From: Zasmidium citrigriseum
Taxonomy: Eukaryota > Ascomycota > Dothideomycetes > Mycosphaerellales > Mycosphaerellaceae
Direction of reading: 5' to 3'
Length of the DNA stretch: 64,000 nucleotides
Assembly: GCA_002786025.1 (NCBI GenBank)
Contig: NHNW01000020.1
Location: 62,001-126,000 of the forward strand
Every line of letters begins with the position of its first letter. Position 1 is the stretch's first letter. Shown piece after piece: positions 30,677 through 42,105 of this stretch. Position numbers and translations under genes: made by a program. The notes under the pieces were generated by a model. It searched no databases and was not told the DNA's origin. It was given only the letters and a program-made list of their open reading frames with translations.

Positions 30677-33110
30677 GACGGAGGGCGGGCGATTGATGAG
30701 GCAGCCTTCTCTCAATCATGCCTGTCGGTCTGTCGGAGGTGGTGGTGGGTGTCGCGCGCGCTGGGGTGGGCAATGGCAGGCGGCGGAGTTTTACAGTCGC
30801 ACGGCACGAAGGGGTGGCGTCGAGGCGTGGCAGCGGTCGTTGAGCGGACGGTGGATGTGGCTGCTACCAAACGGCCATTGCGCGTTTGGGTTGTGGATGG
30901 GCGCGAGGCTAGCAACGGCGATCTCGAACGGCGGGCCAGCGCGGACGATTGGCTGGGAGAGAAATGGGATAGAAATTGAGAGGCAGGCTGGAAATGAGTG
31001 ACGCGAAGGTGTAGGGCGATTCGACCGCGGGAGCAGATGAGCGGCGGCACGCAAGGAGCAATGCAGTAATACACTGGTAACGAAGTAGCTGGAGAGGCAG
31101 AGGAGGAGGTCGAGCAGTGAGTGAGCAGCAAAGCAGCAGCAAGCGAGTCGTCTTGCAGGATGTTCACTGCACTAAATTGGTCGCCTCGTGATCGCCGCTT
31201 CCAGATCACACGCACGCGCCAACCACACGCATACGCATACCGAGACTTCTCAGATACATGTACTTTGCTCTTGTTCTGCTGGCTTACTGTCTACTGCAGC
31301 ATCTAGTTGACTGCCGACACGCTGGCAGCTGTGCTCGTCCGCCGTGCTCCATGACACGCGCATGCCCGCACGCCGCTCGACGCAGACATTGGTTGCACGC
31401 TGCAGACGCACGCTGCATCCATTCGATAGCGGAGGCCGTGTGGCGTCCGGCGAGGCTTTCGTTTCCAAACCTTCCGCCAACTTACCAGGGGCTTCCCGAA
31501 CCGGCTCCAGGGATGCTGAACGGCGGGTGTCAACGTTCGTGTTGCATCTTTTCTCCGACTGACAGGAGCCGTTCGAACACGTCTATGTTTCGGTTTGAAA
31601 ACATTCAATTGGGGTATTGGTCGTACCTGGGTGTGTACCTGCGCGCAAGCTGTGCTCCTTCTGCACCACCACCACGCGACGTTGGAACGACGGCAGCACA
31701 GCGAATCCAACTCTGCCTTGCCCTCACTCATCCTCCTCCGATGCATCGCCATTGGCTGTAGGGGTCAAGCATGCAGGCCATGCCGCCGAGCGAAGCTACG
31801 CATCCCGTGCTGCTGGTCGACCTGTGCGCTCTTGGCGACTGCAACACCTGCCGGAGTCCCAAACTGGACGTCTCTCATCAATGCCATTCTTCCTCATATC
31901 ATTCTCTCATTTCGACTGCGTCTCGTCAACAGCTGACATCGATCGACACATCACATGCGTGTTGAAATTGGCTTGCGGCGTCGTTGCCGCGGTGGCTTGA
32001 GGCTCAGAGCCGCGCCAAACTCTGGCCCAACTCCTTCCGATGCCTCTGCCCTTGCGTGCCTCCACCTGAGCCGGCCGCCAAACTTCGCTCTCCCGCCAAC
32101 AACTCGTGTTCAAGACGAACTCCCTGCTCGGAAGACGACGTCTTTAGCAGCCGTCTCCGCCGTCGCTCAACCACTGCACTAGACGCTGCCAGATTGCGTG
32201 TCCAAGCGCCGTCGCGCAAACCATCGCACCGCGGCTGCTGAGTCTGGAGACCTCACCTCTTCCAAATGCTGTCTTCTGGACTTCTGCGCAACACTACCTA
32301 CGAGACTGACGAGCCGTATGTGGGCACTGCAGACCGCTCCTCGCAGTGCACACGGCTATGACTTCCTTGCCCGTCTAAGGCTTGAGAACTACCTTTCGCT
32401 AACAGCTGCAAGATAGGCCATGCTCGCCGCAGCCCCCAGCTTCTGCACTACCCTCATGCTTCATCGGCACCGCAAGTGACTCCATCGCAGGTCGCATTCT
32501 TCAAGATGCCGCATGCCACTGCCCACGGCCAATCTACTGCAAGACCGAGAAGTTCCAAACCATCGATGAAGCCTTCTCAACCGTTTTCAGATGGATAAAC
32601 GAAGCCATCTGACGCCTCAAAGACACCACTTCTGCTTAACAATCTCTCCGGCCAGGCGTATTCGCAATCGCTACATTCCACGCCTATCTTCTATCTTCTA
32701 TCTTCTCCATCGACCTCCGCACTCCACACGCTAACTTCTCCAGCGGCCTCTATAGCTTCCTCACTGCGATAAGATCCACGTGGTAACCCCAACTGGGGCA
32801 CTGGTTGCGAGAAATGCTGAACGACACATGTGGCACAAGGTGGCATTGGGCTTCTAGCGCCAGGTACGACACTCCACAGAGAAGCTCTCCACGCCGAACC
32901 GCCAGGTGTCTGCATCCTCTATGCCCTCTCGGTGAGTACGGCGCTGATAAGAAGGGCAAGTCGGGGACTACCTGCGAACAATGGTGGCCTGCTCTTAGGC
33001 GATCAAATGCTCAACACGAATCCATCACTCGACTTGGCGGCAGGTTGAAATACTTGCCCTCCCGAGCAAGATTGAGCAAGTCTGTAGGTTCATTCAGCTT
33101 CTCGAGATCG
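30677..33110. other. 2.4-kb gene-free stretch
   Basis: Several short overlapping frames on both strands, none with a domain, signal peptide or consistent splice sites. A CTTCTAT tandem run lies at about 32,688-32,712. It probably holds the promoters of the divergent flanking genes, or a non-coding or multi-exon gene I cannot resolve. Confidence 0.4.
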
Positions 33111-35595
33111 ATGATGAAGCTCTCCAACCTATCCAATACCCTCTGTGGCATCTTTATATCCCTCTCATTCTTCACAGATATTTGTACTGCCTCTCCCAAA
33201 CCCAAAGCACCATGGGTCAACGCAGCACGCACAAGACTTATGAAGAGCTCTGGCCATCTCAACACCAAAAGATACCTCAACACCACCACTTGCACCCAAA
33301 CCAATGCACCCGACCTCAAAGCCCCCAAGAGCAACATCTGGGTCGGGCTTACTGATGACGAAACCGCCAGCATTACGAGATGGCTCTTCCATCAGTCAGA
33401 CCTCAACCTGACCGTTTCCGACAAAGCTGGCGAATGGGACAACAGAATCCTCCTCGTCGAACTCAACATCCCCAACAAAACCGACGCTCTGGCCTATATC
33501 GATGATGATACTGCAGCTCCGCCACGTTACGCCCACGTCGTGCTCGACATCCGCGCAACGCTCGAACCAACGTACTCAGACATCCTCGTCGGGCCCCTTC
33601 CCGTCCGCAACGGCACCACCACATGGCAACCCCTCGAATACCCCTACACCCGCAAGACAGGCGGCAGTGTCCGCAACCTCGACGCCTCATACGACACCAT
33701 GACCGCCTTCATAACCAACATCACCTCTTCCATCGCAGACATCACAACAAACCTCTGGAACGCCACAGCCCTCGGCCACGACAACGACACCCTCGACGTC
33801 TGGGGCATCGATCCCATGTGGCAAGATGACGGCAGACTAATCAATTGGCTGACCTTTTGGAACAAAGCAACCGATGAATTCGACGCCGAGACCCTCCTCC
33901 CGTTAGGGCTCTTCTTCAAAATCGACGTCACGGGGCGTGATCCTGCGAAATGGAGTCTGGAGGGTTGGTTGTACAATGACATCTTCTACCCCTCCACCGC
34001 CGCCTTCCGCGAGGCGTTCTATACTCCCGGTTTCGTCCAACTCGCACCGAATGTCGAGGGAGACTGGGCGCGTACAGACCGCATAGGCGACACTCTTCCC
34101 ATGGACGACACTTCGCCGCCCGTCATGACGGCACCCGGTGGCTCGAGGTACAGTATCGACCAAGAAGCGAAGTACGTCCAATGGATGGACTTCTCTTTCT
34201 ACGTAGCCTTCACCCGCGATCGCGGCCTCGCACTCTTCGACATCCGGTACCGTGGCGAGAGAATCCTCTACGAACTCGGTCTCCAGGAAGCCCTGGCCCA
34301 TTACGCTGGGAATGATCCTGTGCAGAGTGGCGTTGGGTATCTGGATTCTTACTACGGTACCCACTTTCCCCGATCAACCCTGAGCACAACCTTGCTAATG
34401 AAGGTATACAGGCTTCGGCCCCTACGCCTTCCAACTCGTCCCAGGCTACGACTGCCCCTCCTACGCCTCGTACATGAACACATCTTTTTACACCGAAGAG
34501 ACAACCCACACGCACGTCAACTCGATCTGTTTCTTCGAATACGACGCCGCATATCCGATGCAACGCCACTCGACAGGAAGCTATGTCTCCAATACCAAGA
34601 ACGTCTTCTTCACCGTTCGCTCGGTCTCCACAATCGGCAACTACGATTACATGATGAGTTATTACTTCTATACGGATGGGAGCATCAAGGTCGAAGTCCG
34701 CGCCTCGGGGTACATCCAGTCGGCGTTTTATGCGCACAATGAGGAGTATGGGTATCATATTCATGATTCTCTGTCTGGGAGTATGCATGATCATGTGTTG
34801 AACTTCAAAGCCGATTTCGACATTCTTGGGACGGACAACACAATGCAACTGACCACCAACGTCCCCGTCACGGAGTCCTACGTCTGGAGCGATAAGCCCA
34901 GGAACACGATGAAATTGCAAAGGAAGTTCGTCGAGAATGAGGATGAGAGCCAGTTGTTCTGGGACTTCAACGCCGCAACACAGTACAGCGTCGTCAATCA
35001 GGACGAGAGGAATAAGTTTGGAGAATACAGGGGCTACCGCATCCTCCCCGCCTCCCCAACAATCCACCTCACAATCCAAAACTCCTCAAACCTGCACAAG
35101 ACAATCAACTGGGCAACGCACGACCTCGCCATCACCGCCCACCACGACACAGAACCCCGCTCCGCCCACCCCTACAACAACCAAGATATCCACAATCCCC
35201 CCATAGACTTCGCGAAATTCTTCGACTCCGAAAACCTCCTGCAGACCGATCTCGTCGTGTGGTTTAATTTGGGGATGCACCACGTCCCTCACACGGGGGA
35301 TTTGCCGAATACGGTTTTCACGACGGCGCAGAGTGCGGTGCATTTCATGCCCGTCAACTACTTCGACGTCGACGTGTCCAGAAGAACGAGGAATATGGTG
35401 AGGATTGATTATGATGGGGGGAATGTTAGTGCTGTGGAGACTTTTGGGCAGGGGAGGCCGATGTGTAGTGTGGATTTGGAGGCGGAGGGGAGGGAGCTGG
35501 AGGAGAGGTATTGGGATTATACGGGGGACGTGGTGATTAGGAAGTTTCCTTATGATCCTAATGATCCGTACTTTGAGAGTGATAGTATAGTCTAG
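33111..35595 (+). CDS. secreted copper amine oxidase
   Basis: Exons 33111-34356 and 34412-35595 with a 55-nt intron (809 aa). The N-terminus MMKLSNLSNTLCGIFISLSF is a signal peptide ending near TAS. The catalytic Asp is D412 in GYLDSYYG, and the topaquinone Tyr is Y493 in STIGNYDYMMSYYF (the NYD/E consensus), 81 residues later as the family expects. Copper ligands: the HIH of EYGYHIHDS and the His of GMHHVPHTGD. SMHDHVLNFKADFDI is a further family block. The enzyme oxidises primary amines to aldehydes with release of H2O2 and NH3. The signal peptide points to the cell exterior rather than the peroxisome. Many NxT/S sites support glycosylation. Confidence 0.93.
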
Positions 35596-35843
35596 GCAAG
35601 GTGCTGTGTGGAAGGATATGGTGGATCGCAGAGAGAGGCCCGGGCATCTTGTCATGGACATTTGATACCATTTCGTAGCGTAGGATCTAGCTTACGCACA
35701 ATAGATACGACCTCAATCGCTTGAACGAAATTAATTCGCCTCGTAGCCATTCCTTCCCTTTCCATAATAATGAAGAATGATGAACAAAATGACAGAGGAG
35801 CTTCCAATCTCCAGCCGCCCAAACCGCCATTCACCCATTTCTT

Positions 35844-37203
35844 TTACTGTCCATTTAGTCCTTTGAGCTTATCGGTATTCCTCCCCCCAAAATACCTATA
35901 AACAACACTAAAATCCTTCCCCTTGAGATTCTCATCATTCTCCACCGCCTGATAAATCTCCTTAGCAAGCACGCCCAACTCAGGAATAATCCCCGCCTCC
36001 GCCGCCGCCTGCATAGCCAGCTTCAGATCCTTCAGCATAAGAGCAGTCCCAAAACCACCCTCATACTCCTTCGACGCGGGGGCGGTGGGGATCACGCCCG
36101 GGACGGGGTTATTGACTTCGGATGGCCAGCATTTCCCCGTCGCGGTGTTGATCATATCCGCCAACGCGCGGGCGTCGAGACCCCATGTGACGCCCATATT
36201 CATCGCCTCACAAGTAGCGATGTTGGTCAGGGCGAGGAGGTAGTTATTCGCCAGCTTCCCCTTGAGTCCACTCGTCTGCGGACCTAAATGCACGACTCTC
36301 TTGCCCATCATACTCAGCACCTCTGTCGCGCGCGGCACGAGATCTTCCGAGCAGCCCATCATGAAGGTGAGGGTTCCGTTTGTGCTGCCGACCACCCCGC
36401 CGGACATTGGTGCGTCGATGAATTTGCCTTGCCCGGTGGAGTGCGTTGCGGCGGCCACTTCGGCGGAGGAGCGGACGTCGATTGTGGAGCAGTCGATGAA
36501 GAGGCGTTCTTGTTTTATGGGGGTTTCGGTTAGGAGGGTTGGCGGGCGGAGCATTTCGCGGAAGACGTTTTGGACGTGGTGGGGTTCGGGGAGGACGGTG
36601 AGGATTGTTTCCTAGATGGAGCGTGGGTGTTAGCTGGTGCCATTGGGTGTGTGTAGGGTGGTTTGGTGTGTTGTTGTGTTCTTTCTTCAGAGGATTGGCT
36701 TTGAAGTTGTGTAATCAGAACAAACAGCCCTCTTCCCTTTCGAGTCGAAGCGCTGTCCACTTAGATCATGTTTTTCTTTGGATATAGTAGAGCTCATCAT
36801 TGAAATATTCTCTTTCTCTCCCATCAAAACACAAGGAAAAGTATGCTCAACCTACCGAATTCTCCGCAACATCTCTTACATTCTCCACCACCTTCACACC
36901 CTGATGCTCCTTCGCGAACCTCTCGCAGATAGTCGGGTTGACATCGTGGATGAACATGGCGTCAGAGGAGGGGATCTTGGAGCGGAGGTTGTGGGCCATG
37001 GGATAGCCTGTTGGGAACGTGTCAGCTCTGAAACCATTGGCAGCCTTGAAGGTGCTGGACATACCCATCCTGCCCAGACCGATGAAGCCATAGCTCGCCT
37101 GTAATCTGCTCTGCGTTGCGAATGTCCGTCTGCTCGTGGGGCCGGCGACGGCGGATCTGAGAGTGCGCCTCAGCGAGGAGGCTGGTATGCTGGTGGTCCT
37201 CAT
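35844..37203 (-). CDS. 3-hydroxyisobutyrate dehydrogenase, mitochondrial
   Basis: Exons 37203-37065, 37007-36856 and 36611-35844, introns of 57 and 244 nt (352 aa). The N-terminus (MRTTSIPASSLRRTLRSAVAG...RRTFATQS) is a mitochondrial presequence. The NAD-binding GFIGLGRMG is completed across intron 1, ILTVLPEPHHVQ follows intron 2, the substrate block is DAPMSGGVVGSTNGTL, and the catalytic Lys lies in GKLANNYLLA. The enzyme converts 3-hydroxyisobutyrate to methylmalonate semialdehyde in valine breakdown. The second intron is long for this window, but both ends join in frame to family-consensus sequence. Confidence 0.93.
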
Positions 37204-37852
37204 CGTGAGGGATGTGGTGTGGTGTGAGTGTGGGCTGAGCTTCTTATCGGATCATGACCAAAGCAAGAGACAAGCAGACAGAGAGAAGTGGTATGGAGTT
37301 GGATAGGAAGAGAGAAAGACGGGAAATTGAACACACGAGGCTTGGTTGTCGTGCAGTGTCTATCCGACGCGGATCACTGCCAAACACCGAGGGCATCGAT
37401 GATTGATTGCAGAGGTGGAGCTCCAAAGCCCGCCCCCATCCTCTTCTCCGCCAAACCGGCTGTTTTCTCCACAGCCCGCGGGAATATGGATGGGGTATTC
37501 CGAGGATGAAGCGTTCCGAGCAAACACCAGCATCTTGCACTGAAGAATTCGGGGGTGACTGTATGAGAGTATATCTGGACAATCTATGAGGCCATTGCAT
37601 GTTGACTTCATCTCAATTGCTGCAGAACGTTAGAATTTGGGAAGGATTGAACGGATCTCACGGCAGCGCCAAGCAGTTGCGGTTCCACGTTGACGGTGAC
37701 TGGTCGCGTGACCGCGTGAGCGATTATTTTTCGCCTCTCGCCGATGCTCATCTTTCAATCTGTCTTTCTGCTGAGGCATTTCTGAAGGATGACATCTGAT
37801 CCGCCAAGCGAGTCTTTCCAGTAGCATTCATCGCTGCTGGAAATATCCGAGT
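37204..37852. other. intergenic, no gene
   Basis: No supported gene. It contains the upstream region of the dehydrogenase and the 3' side of the F-box gene. Confidence 0.45.
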
Positions 37853-39430
37853 TCACAGTACGCCCAATTCCTTCTGATCCAACCAAGCCTCATGCTCCAT
37901 TTTGTTCTTCCCATACTGCCTCTCCAAAAGCAGTAAGATATCCTCTGCCTCCAAAATACGTGCCATTCGCGCAAGAGCATTGGTCATGGGAGCGTGATGG
38001 GATTGCTCGAACATGACCCGCGTATCTCCATCGGCGTACCTCAACTTCAACCCCCACACACCGATGCAAGGATCGTCTTGTTGAAGACTTTGTCCCGGTT
38101 GCTTCTTCCATGCAAGATCAAGCCCGGTGTTATATTCGTGGATCGCAGCCCACTCCTCGCGGTCTACTCGGTACCCGGGTACAGTTATGGCTAAGTGTGC
38201 GAACTTTTGCCCATCGAACTTGGCCATGGCCCGAACAATTTCCTGTATTACGTCCAGATCTTCATCGCTGTGAATCAATAGCCGCTCGAGACCTGGTGGC
38301 AGTAGATCACTCAGACTGACCTCTGCCCAGACTTGGCTCCCAGTCAACAGGGCTTGATCGATTGTGAGATGTACGAGCTTTGGAAAGGCTGTCCAACGAG
38401 CAATTGGTGCGCCGGTGATCCATGCCTCGCAGTACTCAAGAACATTTGTCAACTCCAGTGTCGTCAGAGTATCTTGATGTCGATCCAACAACGACTGAAA
38501 CTTGCTCGAGAGGAAACTCCGGGCCAGCCTCGTGTCGGGTTCGCCCTCTCCGTCTTCTCCAAATATCCAGCTAATCTCCAGCTTCTTCAGCGCCTTGCAA
38601 GGCCACATGAGGCGTGTGAGCGTAGTCAGATCTACGTTAGTCTCGGCAAGGCGCAAGTTTTCCACGCCGGAGAAGGGTCGCAAATCCGATTCAGTGTTCG
38701 GTGACTCTGGCAATTTCCCAAAGTAAGTAAAGGACCTCAGAGCCGGTAGTCGCATGACGGTCCACATGGATTCGAGAGATGTGGTCACCCAACTCAGACC
38801 TTCATTAGAAGCTTGCTCGTTGAACGTAAAGGATTCCAGGTGAGCGTACGCCTCCGTAGCAGAATCTGCATCCTCGTGATAAGAGAAGAGGGCCTGGAAA
38901 CAAGCTGTGAGTTCAGGGCACGTCTGACAAAACGGGCAGTTATGCGATGTGATATGTAAACTTTTCAGTCGAGTAGTCAAGGCGACGATTGCCACTAGTT
39001 CCGTGGAATGGCATCCACCGCGAAGTCCACGCTGGAGGTACGTTTGCAAGTACCGGTAGTCGTCGACATGCTCGCGAAATATGTTCAAGACTGCGGTGAA
39101 CAAGCTGAACTCGGCTGCGGTTGGTGGCGTCTGCGATTTGTAGCTTTCGTAGCAGTCCATCAAGATAGACACCGTTCTCACGACTTTCGTAAGTTGAGGA
39201 CGCTCGCACAGTGTCCTCAGGAGAAGTCTCGTCCTGTAATTGCTTCTCAAATAGCACAGAGCTTCGTAGAGGTACGGCTCGGCGATGGAACGCAATCTCT
39301 GGCATGTTCTGCTCAGAGAGGCTAGATTCGATCTCCGTGACTTGTAACTGCTTTCATCGTGGTAGTTGATCAAGTACTTGGCGATTGTGTCGAGTAGCTC
39401 GTCGGGTAAGCTGAGTATTGCGGTACTCAT
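37853..39430 (-). CDS. F-box/LRR-type protein (left flank of the RiPP block)
   Basis: Single frame of 525 aa from ATG 39430. The F-box is at residues ~4-60: AILSLPDELLDTIAKYL, then SLSRTCQRLRSIAEPYLY. Irregular leucine-rich segments follow (LRLAETNVDLTTLTRLMW, TLTTLELTNVLEYCEAWI, LERLLIHSDEDL), the shape of an F-box/LRR substrate receptor. A CPFCQTCPEL motif sits mid-protein. It is clearly paralogous to the gene at 47646: the same SLPDELLD, RLRSIAEPYLYE, LCERPQLTKVVRT, and a late HLAIT block. The two face the same way on either side of the methyltransferase-oxygenase-transporter group. The likely general role is SCF ubiquitin ligase adaptor; the target is unknown. Confidence 0.82.
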   Translation of the reverse strand: MSTAILSLPDELLDTIAKYLINYHDESSYKSRRSNLASLSRTCQRLRSIAEPYLYEALCYLRSNYRTRLLLRTLCERPQLTKVVRTVSILMDCYESYKSQTPPTAAEFSLFTAVLNIFREHVDDYRYLQTYLQRGLRGGCHSTELVAIVALTTRLKSLHITSHNCPFCQTCPELTACFQALFSYHEDADSATEAYAHLESFTFNEQASNEGLSWVTTSLESMWTVMRLPALRSFTYFGKLPESPNTESDLRPFSGVENLRLAETNVDLTTLTRLMWPCKALKKLEISWIFGEDGEGEPDTRLARSFLSSKFQSLLDRHQDTLTTLELTNVLEYCEAWITGAPIARWTAFPKLVHLTIDQALLTGSQVWAEVSLSDLLPPGLERLLIHSDEDLDVIQEIVRAMAKFDGQKFAHLAITVPGYRVDREEWAAIHEYNTGLDLAWKKQPGQSLQQDDPCIGVWGLKLRYADGDTRVMFEQSHHAPMTNALARMARILEAEDILLLLERQYGKNKMEHEAWLDQKELGVL

Positions 39431-39846
39431 ATTGACGTGGAAATGATTGCCGGTGGGCAGTATTGTCGTGTCGGACCTGACTTTTTGAAAGAAGAAGTGT
39501 GCGTTAAGCAAGGCGCCGGTGAAGGATCAGAGCCGGTTGACAGTCATTTCCTGGTCAGTATCTTGCCATTCAAGCACGTTCAAACGAGCGTGCACACGCT
39601 GAATGAGACTCTGGAGAAGAAGGCAGTGTTCAGGAGACGAGGTCAAGCACGGAGGGGTGAGCATTGTACGGCGAGCTAAAACACAATGAATAGCCGATTT
39701 CAATCTAATTTGGCCTTCCGTACTATGGACAACGTCACCCCTACCGAACCACATGCAGAGAACTCTTCTTTGACGACGACATCGCTTTTGGCCCATTTTC
39801 ATCGAAATACAACGTCCTCATACGTGAGTTGTCTGTAAATCAACCA
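39431..39846. other. intergenic, no gene
   Basis: No clear gene. If the methyltransferase had a further 3' exon it would lie here, but I found no convincing splice pair. Confidence 0.4.
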
Positions 39847-41401
39847 TCAACGTACAAGGGCCACCAACCGCCGACTAGCCTCATTGCCCTGCGTGTCATA
39901 GATGACAAGTCCCTCACGACGTTCGATGATAGCTTCAAAGATGTCCGCCACCTCGTCATTCGCAGCAAAAGTGTTCACCGACGGCGGAACCTCCTGGAAC
40001 AGGTCCGCCCGTACAGTGCCTTTGAGGATTGCTTCGACGTTATCTGGAAACCGGCGCAGCTTCTCTTGCTCTTCGCTCGTCAAGCCCGGCTCGGATGCCG
40101 CTATCTTCGACACCTCGCTCTTCGACATGCGTTGAAAGCGATGATGTAGTAATGCCACGCGCATGGCAGCGCGGCGAAGGGCCGGCGAGGCTGTCAGAGG
40201 TTTCTCGTCTTCGGGAGGAACGAACCCATTCAGTTGATCGCATGCCTGCTTGTCCCGATCGGTGTACGCTTCGACAACGTCCATATCTGGGTGGCTCATG
40301 CGATAAGCTGAGGTAGGCAACAAGGCGTGCCCGACCGGCTCCTGATCCTCGCCGATTTTCACATTGCCGAAAATAGGGGCGACCCTGGCCCATGAGTTAC
40401 TGTCGTCCCGGGCAAGAGGCGGCAATGTCTTGGGCGGGAGGTAAAGTGTGGTGCATGGATTGATCGCGACTGCTTTGACCACGTCTGCGTCGCGGAGGTC
40501 TTTGACGGTGATGTGGTCGATCTTCGCCTTTTCAAGAGGCCGCATCGCCCCTACATACGCCACGACCGGGTAGTCCGCTCCGTATTCAGGCTCAAGATAA
40601 TCGGCCAGCTGGTTGAACGATTGTGATCAGCTTCTCTTTGATGCGGATACGAGCTTGCTTACCCTGTGCAGGTGCTCGTTGTCGAAGATCATTGCTGGCT
40701 TTCCGATTGCGCCGGCCTGCCAGATGATCAAATGGTTGCGAGTATCCAGCCTGTTTGACGTGAGTCAATATACAGATGACGGACAAGCAGACATTGAATG
40801 TTTCTCACCGATTCTTCTGAAGCAGCATGTGCGTAGCCTCGAACATGGTGCAGCCAGTGGTACTCGGATCGATGCCGAGATCCGCATACAGACAATCTTC
40901 GGCCGAGACACCCGGAAGCATCTGCGCGGAATAGCCTTCCTGCTTGGCGATATGTATCGCACGATGTGAGGGGTTGACAAACACTCCAGGATGGCCGTAC
41001 ATGACGCCCACAGTTACGTTGCCGGCACGCACGGAATTCAGCATCACCTCGGCCATCTGCACGTATGTGTCCAGCCGTGGCTTCTCCTTGCCGTAATACT
41101 GATGAAGGTTCTCGCTCTTCTTCGAATGAGCCTGGATGAAGGCTTCGGTGGCGAGATCCAACACCAAGTAAAAGACCATATCGGCTTGCTGGATCCAGTC
41201 CAGCGCCTTGGCTTGGTCAGTACGTACAATCTTGGGACGGTACGAAGTGCTTACCTCAATCGTCATTTGGCGAGTGCTAGCAATTCCTGTGCCAACAATG
41301 GCGAGCTGACCTTTTGGTTGCTGTTGGCCATCCTTCTGGACAGACAGCCATGACCCCTCGGTGAGGTCTTTGACCGTATCCCATACCGAGTTAGAGGACA
41401 T
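39847..41401 (-). CDS. borosin-type alpha-N-methyltransferase/precursor fusion (OphMA-like)
   Basis: Four exons: 41401-41255, 41206-40809, 40750-40663 and 40608-39847; introns of 48, 58 and 54 nt, all GT..AG (464 aa). Each junction restores OphMA-like sequence: RQMTIE^ALDWIQQADMVFYLV, LLQKNR^LDTRNHLIIW, NEHLHR^LADYLEPEYG. The domain is a tetrapyrrole-methylase-like SAM enzyme: QLAIVGTGIAS (~32-42), QYYGKEKPRLDTY (85-97, keeping the catalytic Arg93, Tyr87 and Tyr97 equivalents; His84 stands where OphMA has Tyr), GVMYGHPGVFVNPSHR (Tyr119), and LPGVSAEDCLYADLGIDP. Then LYLPPKT and a helical clasp (~354-417, with EPGLTSEEQEKLRRF) as in borosins, and a ~45-residue tail ending LVALVR. In OphMA this tail carries the self-methylated core; here the candidate is residues 443-464. 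The N-terminus is ~30 residues longer than in OphMA. Enzyme class is firm; peptide product is inference. Confidence 0.9.
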
Positions 41402-42105
41402 TGTGCTCTCACGGCTTCCAAAATAACTGAGCTGATGAAGGGCTCGAGGCGTGAGATGTGTCTATGATACCGGAGCAGACGTGTCTTAAGTATCTTGGTC
41501 GAAAGGCACAATGACCTACCTGTCATTGCCATGGAGTCGAGACATGCAAGGCCACAGAGACTGTATTCATTACGTACCAGGAACGCCCACATGCAGTTGG
41601 CAATCGAGTGAGAGTCGCAACGACTGAGCTTGGTCTCAAAGCATGTGCAAGAACTCCCTGTCGTGTTTTCGACCCTATTGGCCTTCCCGATAGCTTCGAA
41701 GAATATCTCCCGGGAGCAAACGGCGAGACAAGACAAGAAACGACCAGGATTGCCTACGATGGGCGGGAGTAATTTGGGCCTGGATCATTGCCAAATGACC
41801 CTCCTGGCTGCTTCTTGGTGCGTGGCTCGCTTTCTAATTCATGCCTTATTTTCGATTGCCGCAGCGGCCACGAAATGCTTTCGATACGTTGAGGCTATTG
41901 CGAATCCATGGGCGAGCAATGCGAGCCCTAACACGAATTGACCTCTGGACCTCGAGCATCGTACTCGCCAATCGCCCATGCTAGCCCCTGCGCAGACCGG
42001 GATGTACGCCTGGCTGAACAGGCCAGGGAACCAGTCGTACACATCGAGACTACCGCCTCTTGACATTCACTGCCATCTGCCTCATAAAGCTTTCGCCCGG
42101 TGACA
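41402..42105. promoter_or_regulatory. divergent promoter region of the methyltransferase and oxygenase genes
   Basis: A 704-bp gap between the start codons at 41401 (minus) and 42106 (plus). No convincing small precursor gene is present. A weak TATA-like CATAAAG lies at about 42,083. Head-to-head pairing is common for co-regulated biosynthetic genes. Confidence 0.5.

Noticed and set aside
32805..33110. upstream extension of the copper amine oxidase frame
   Set aside because: The frame is open but would bury the clear signal peptide that begins at ATG 33111.
41402..42105. separate small borosin precursor gene
   Set aside because: Open frames here lack ATG starts and show neither a clasp-like helix pair nor a repeated hydrophobic core.
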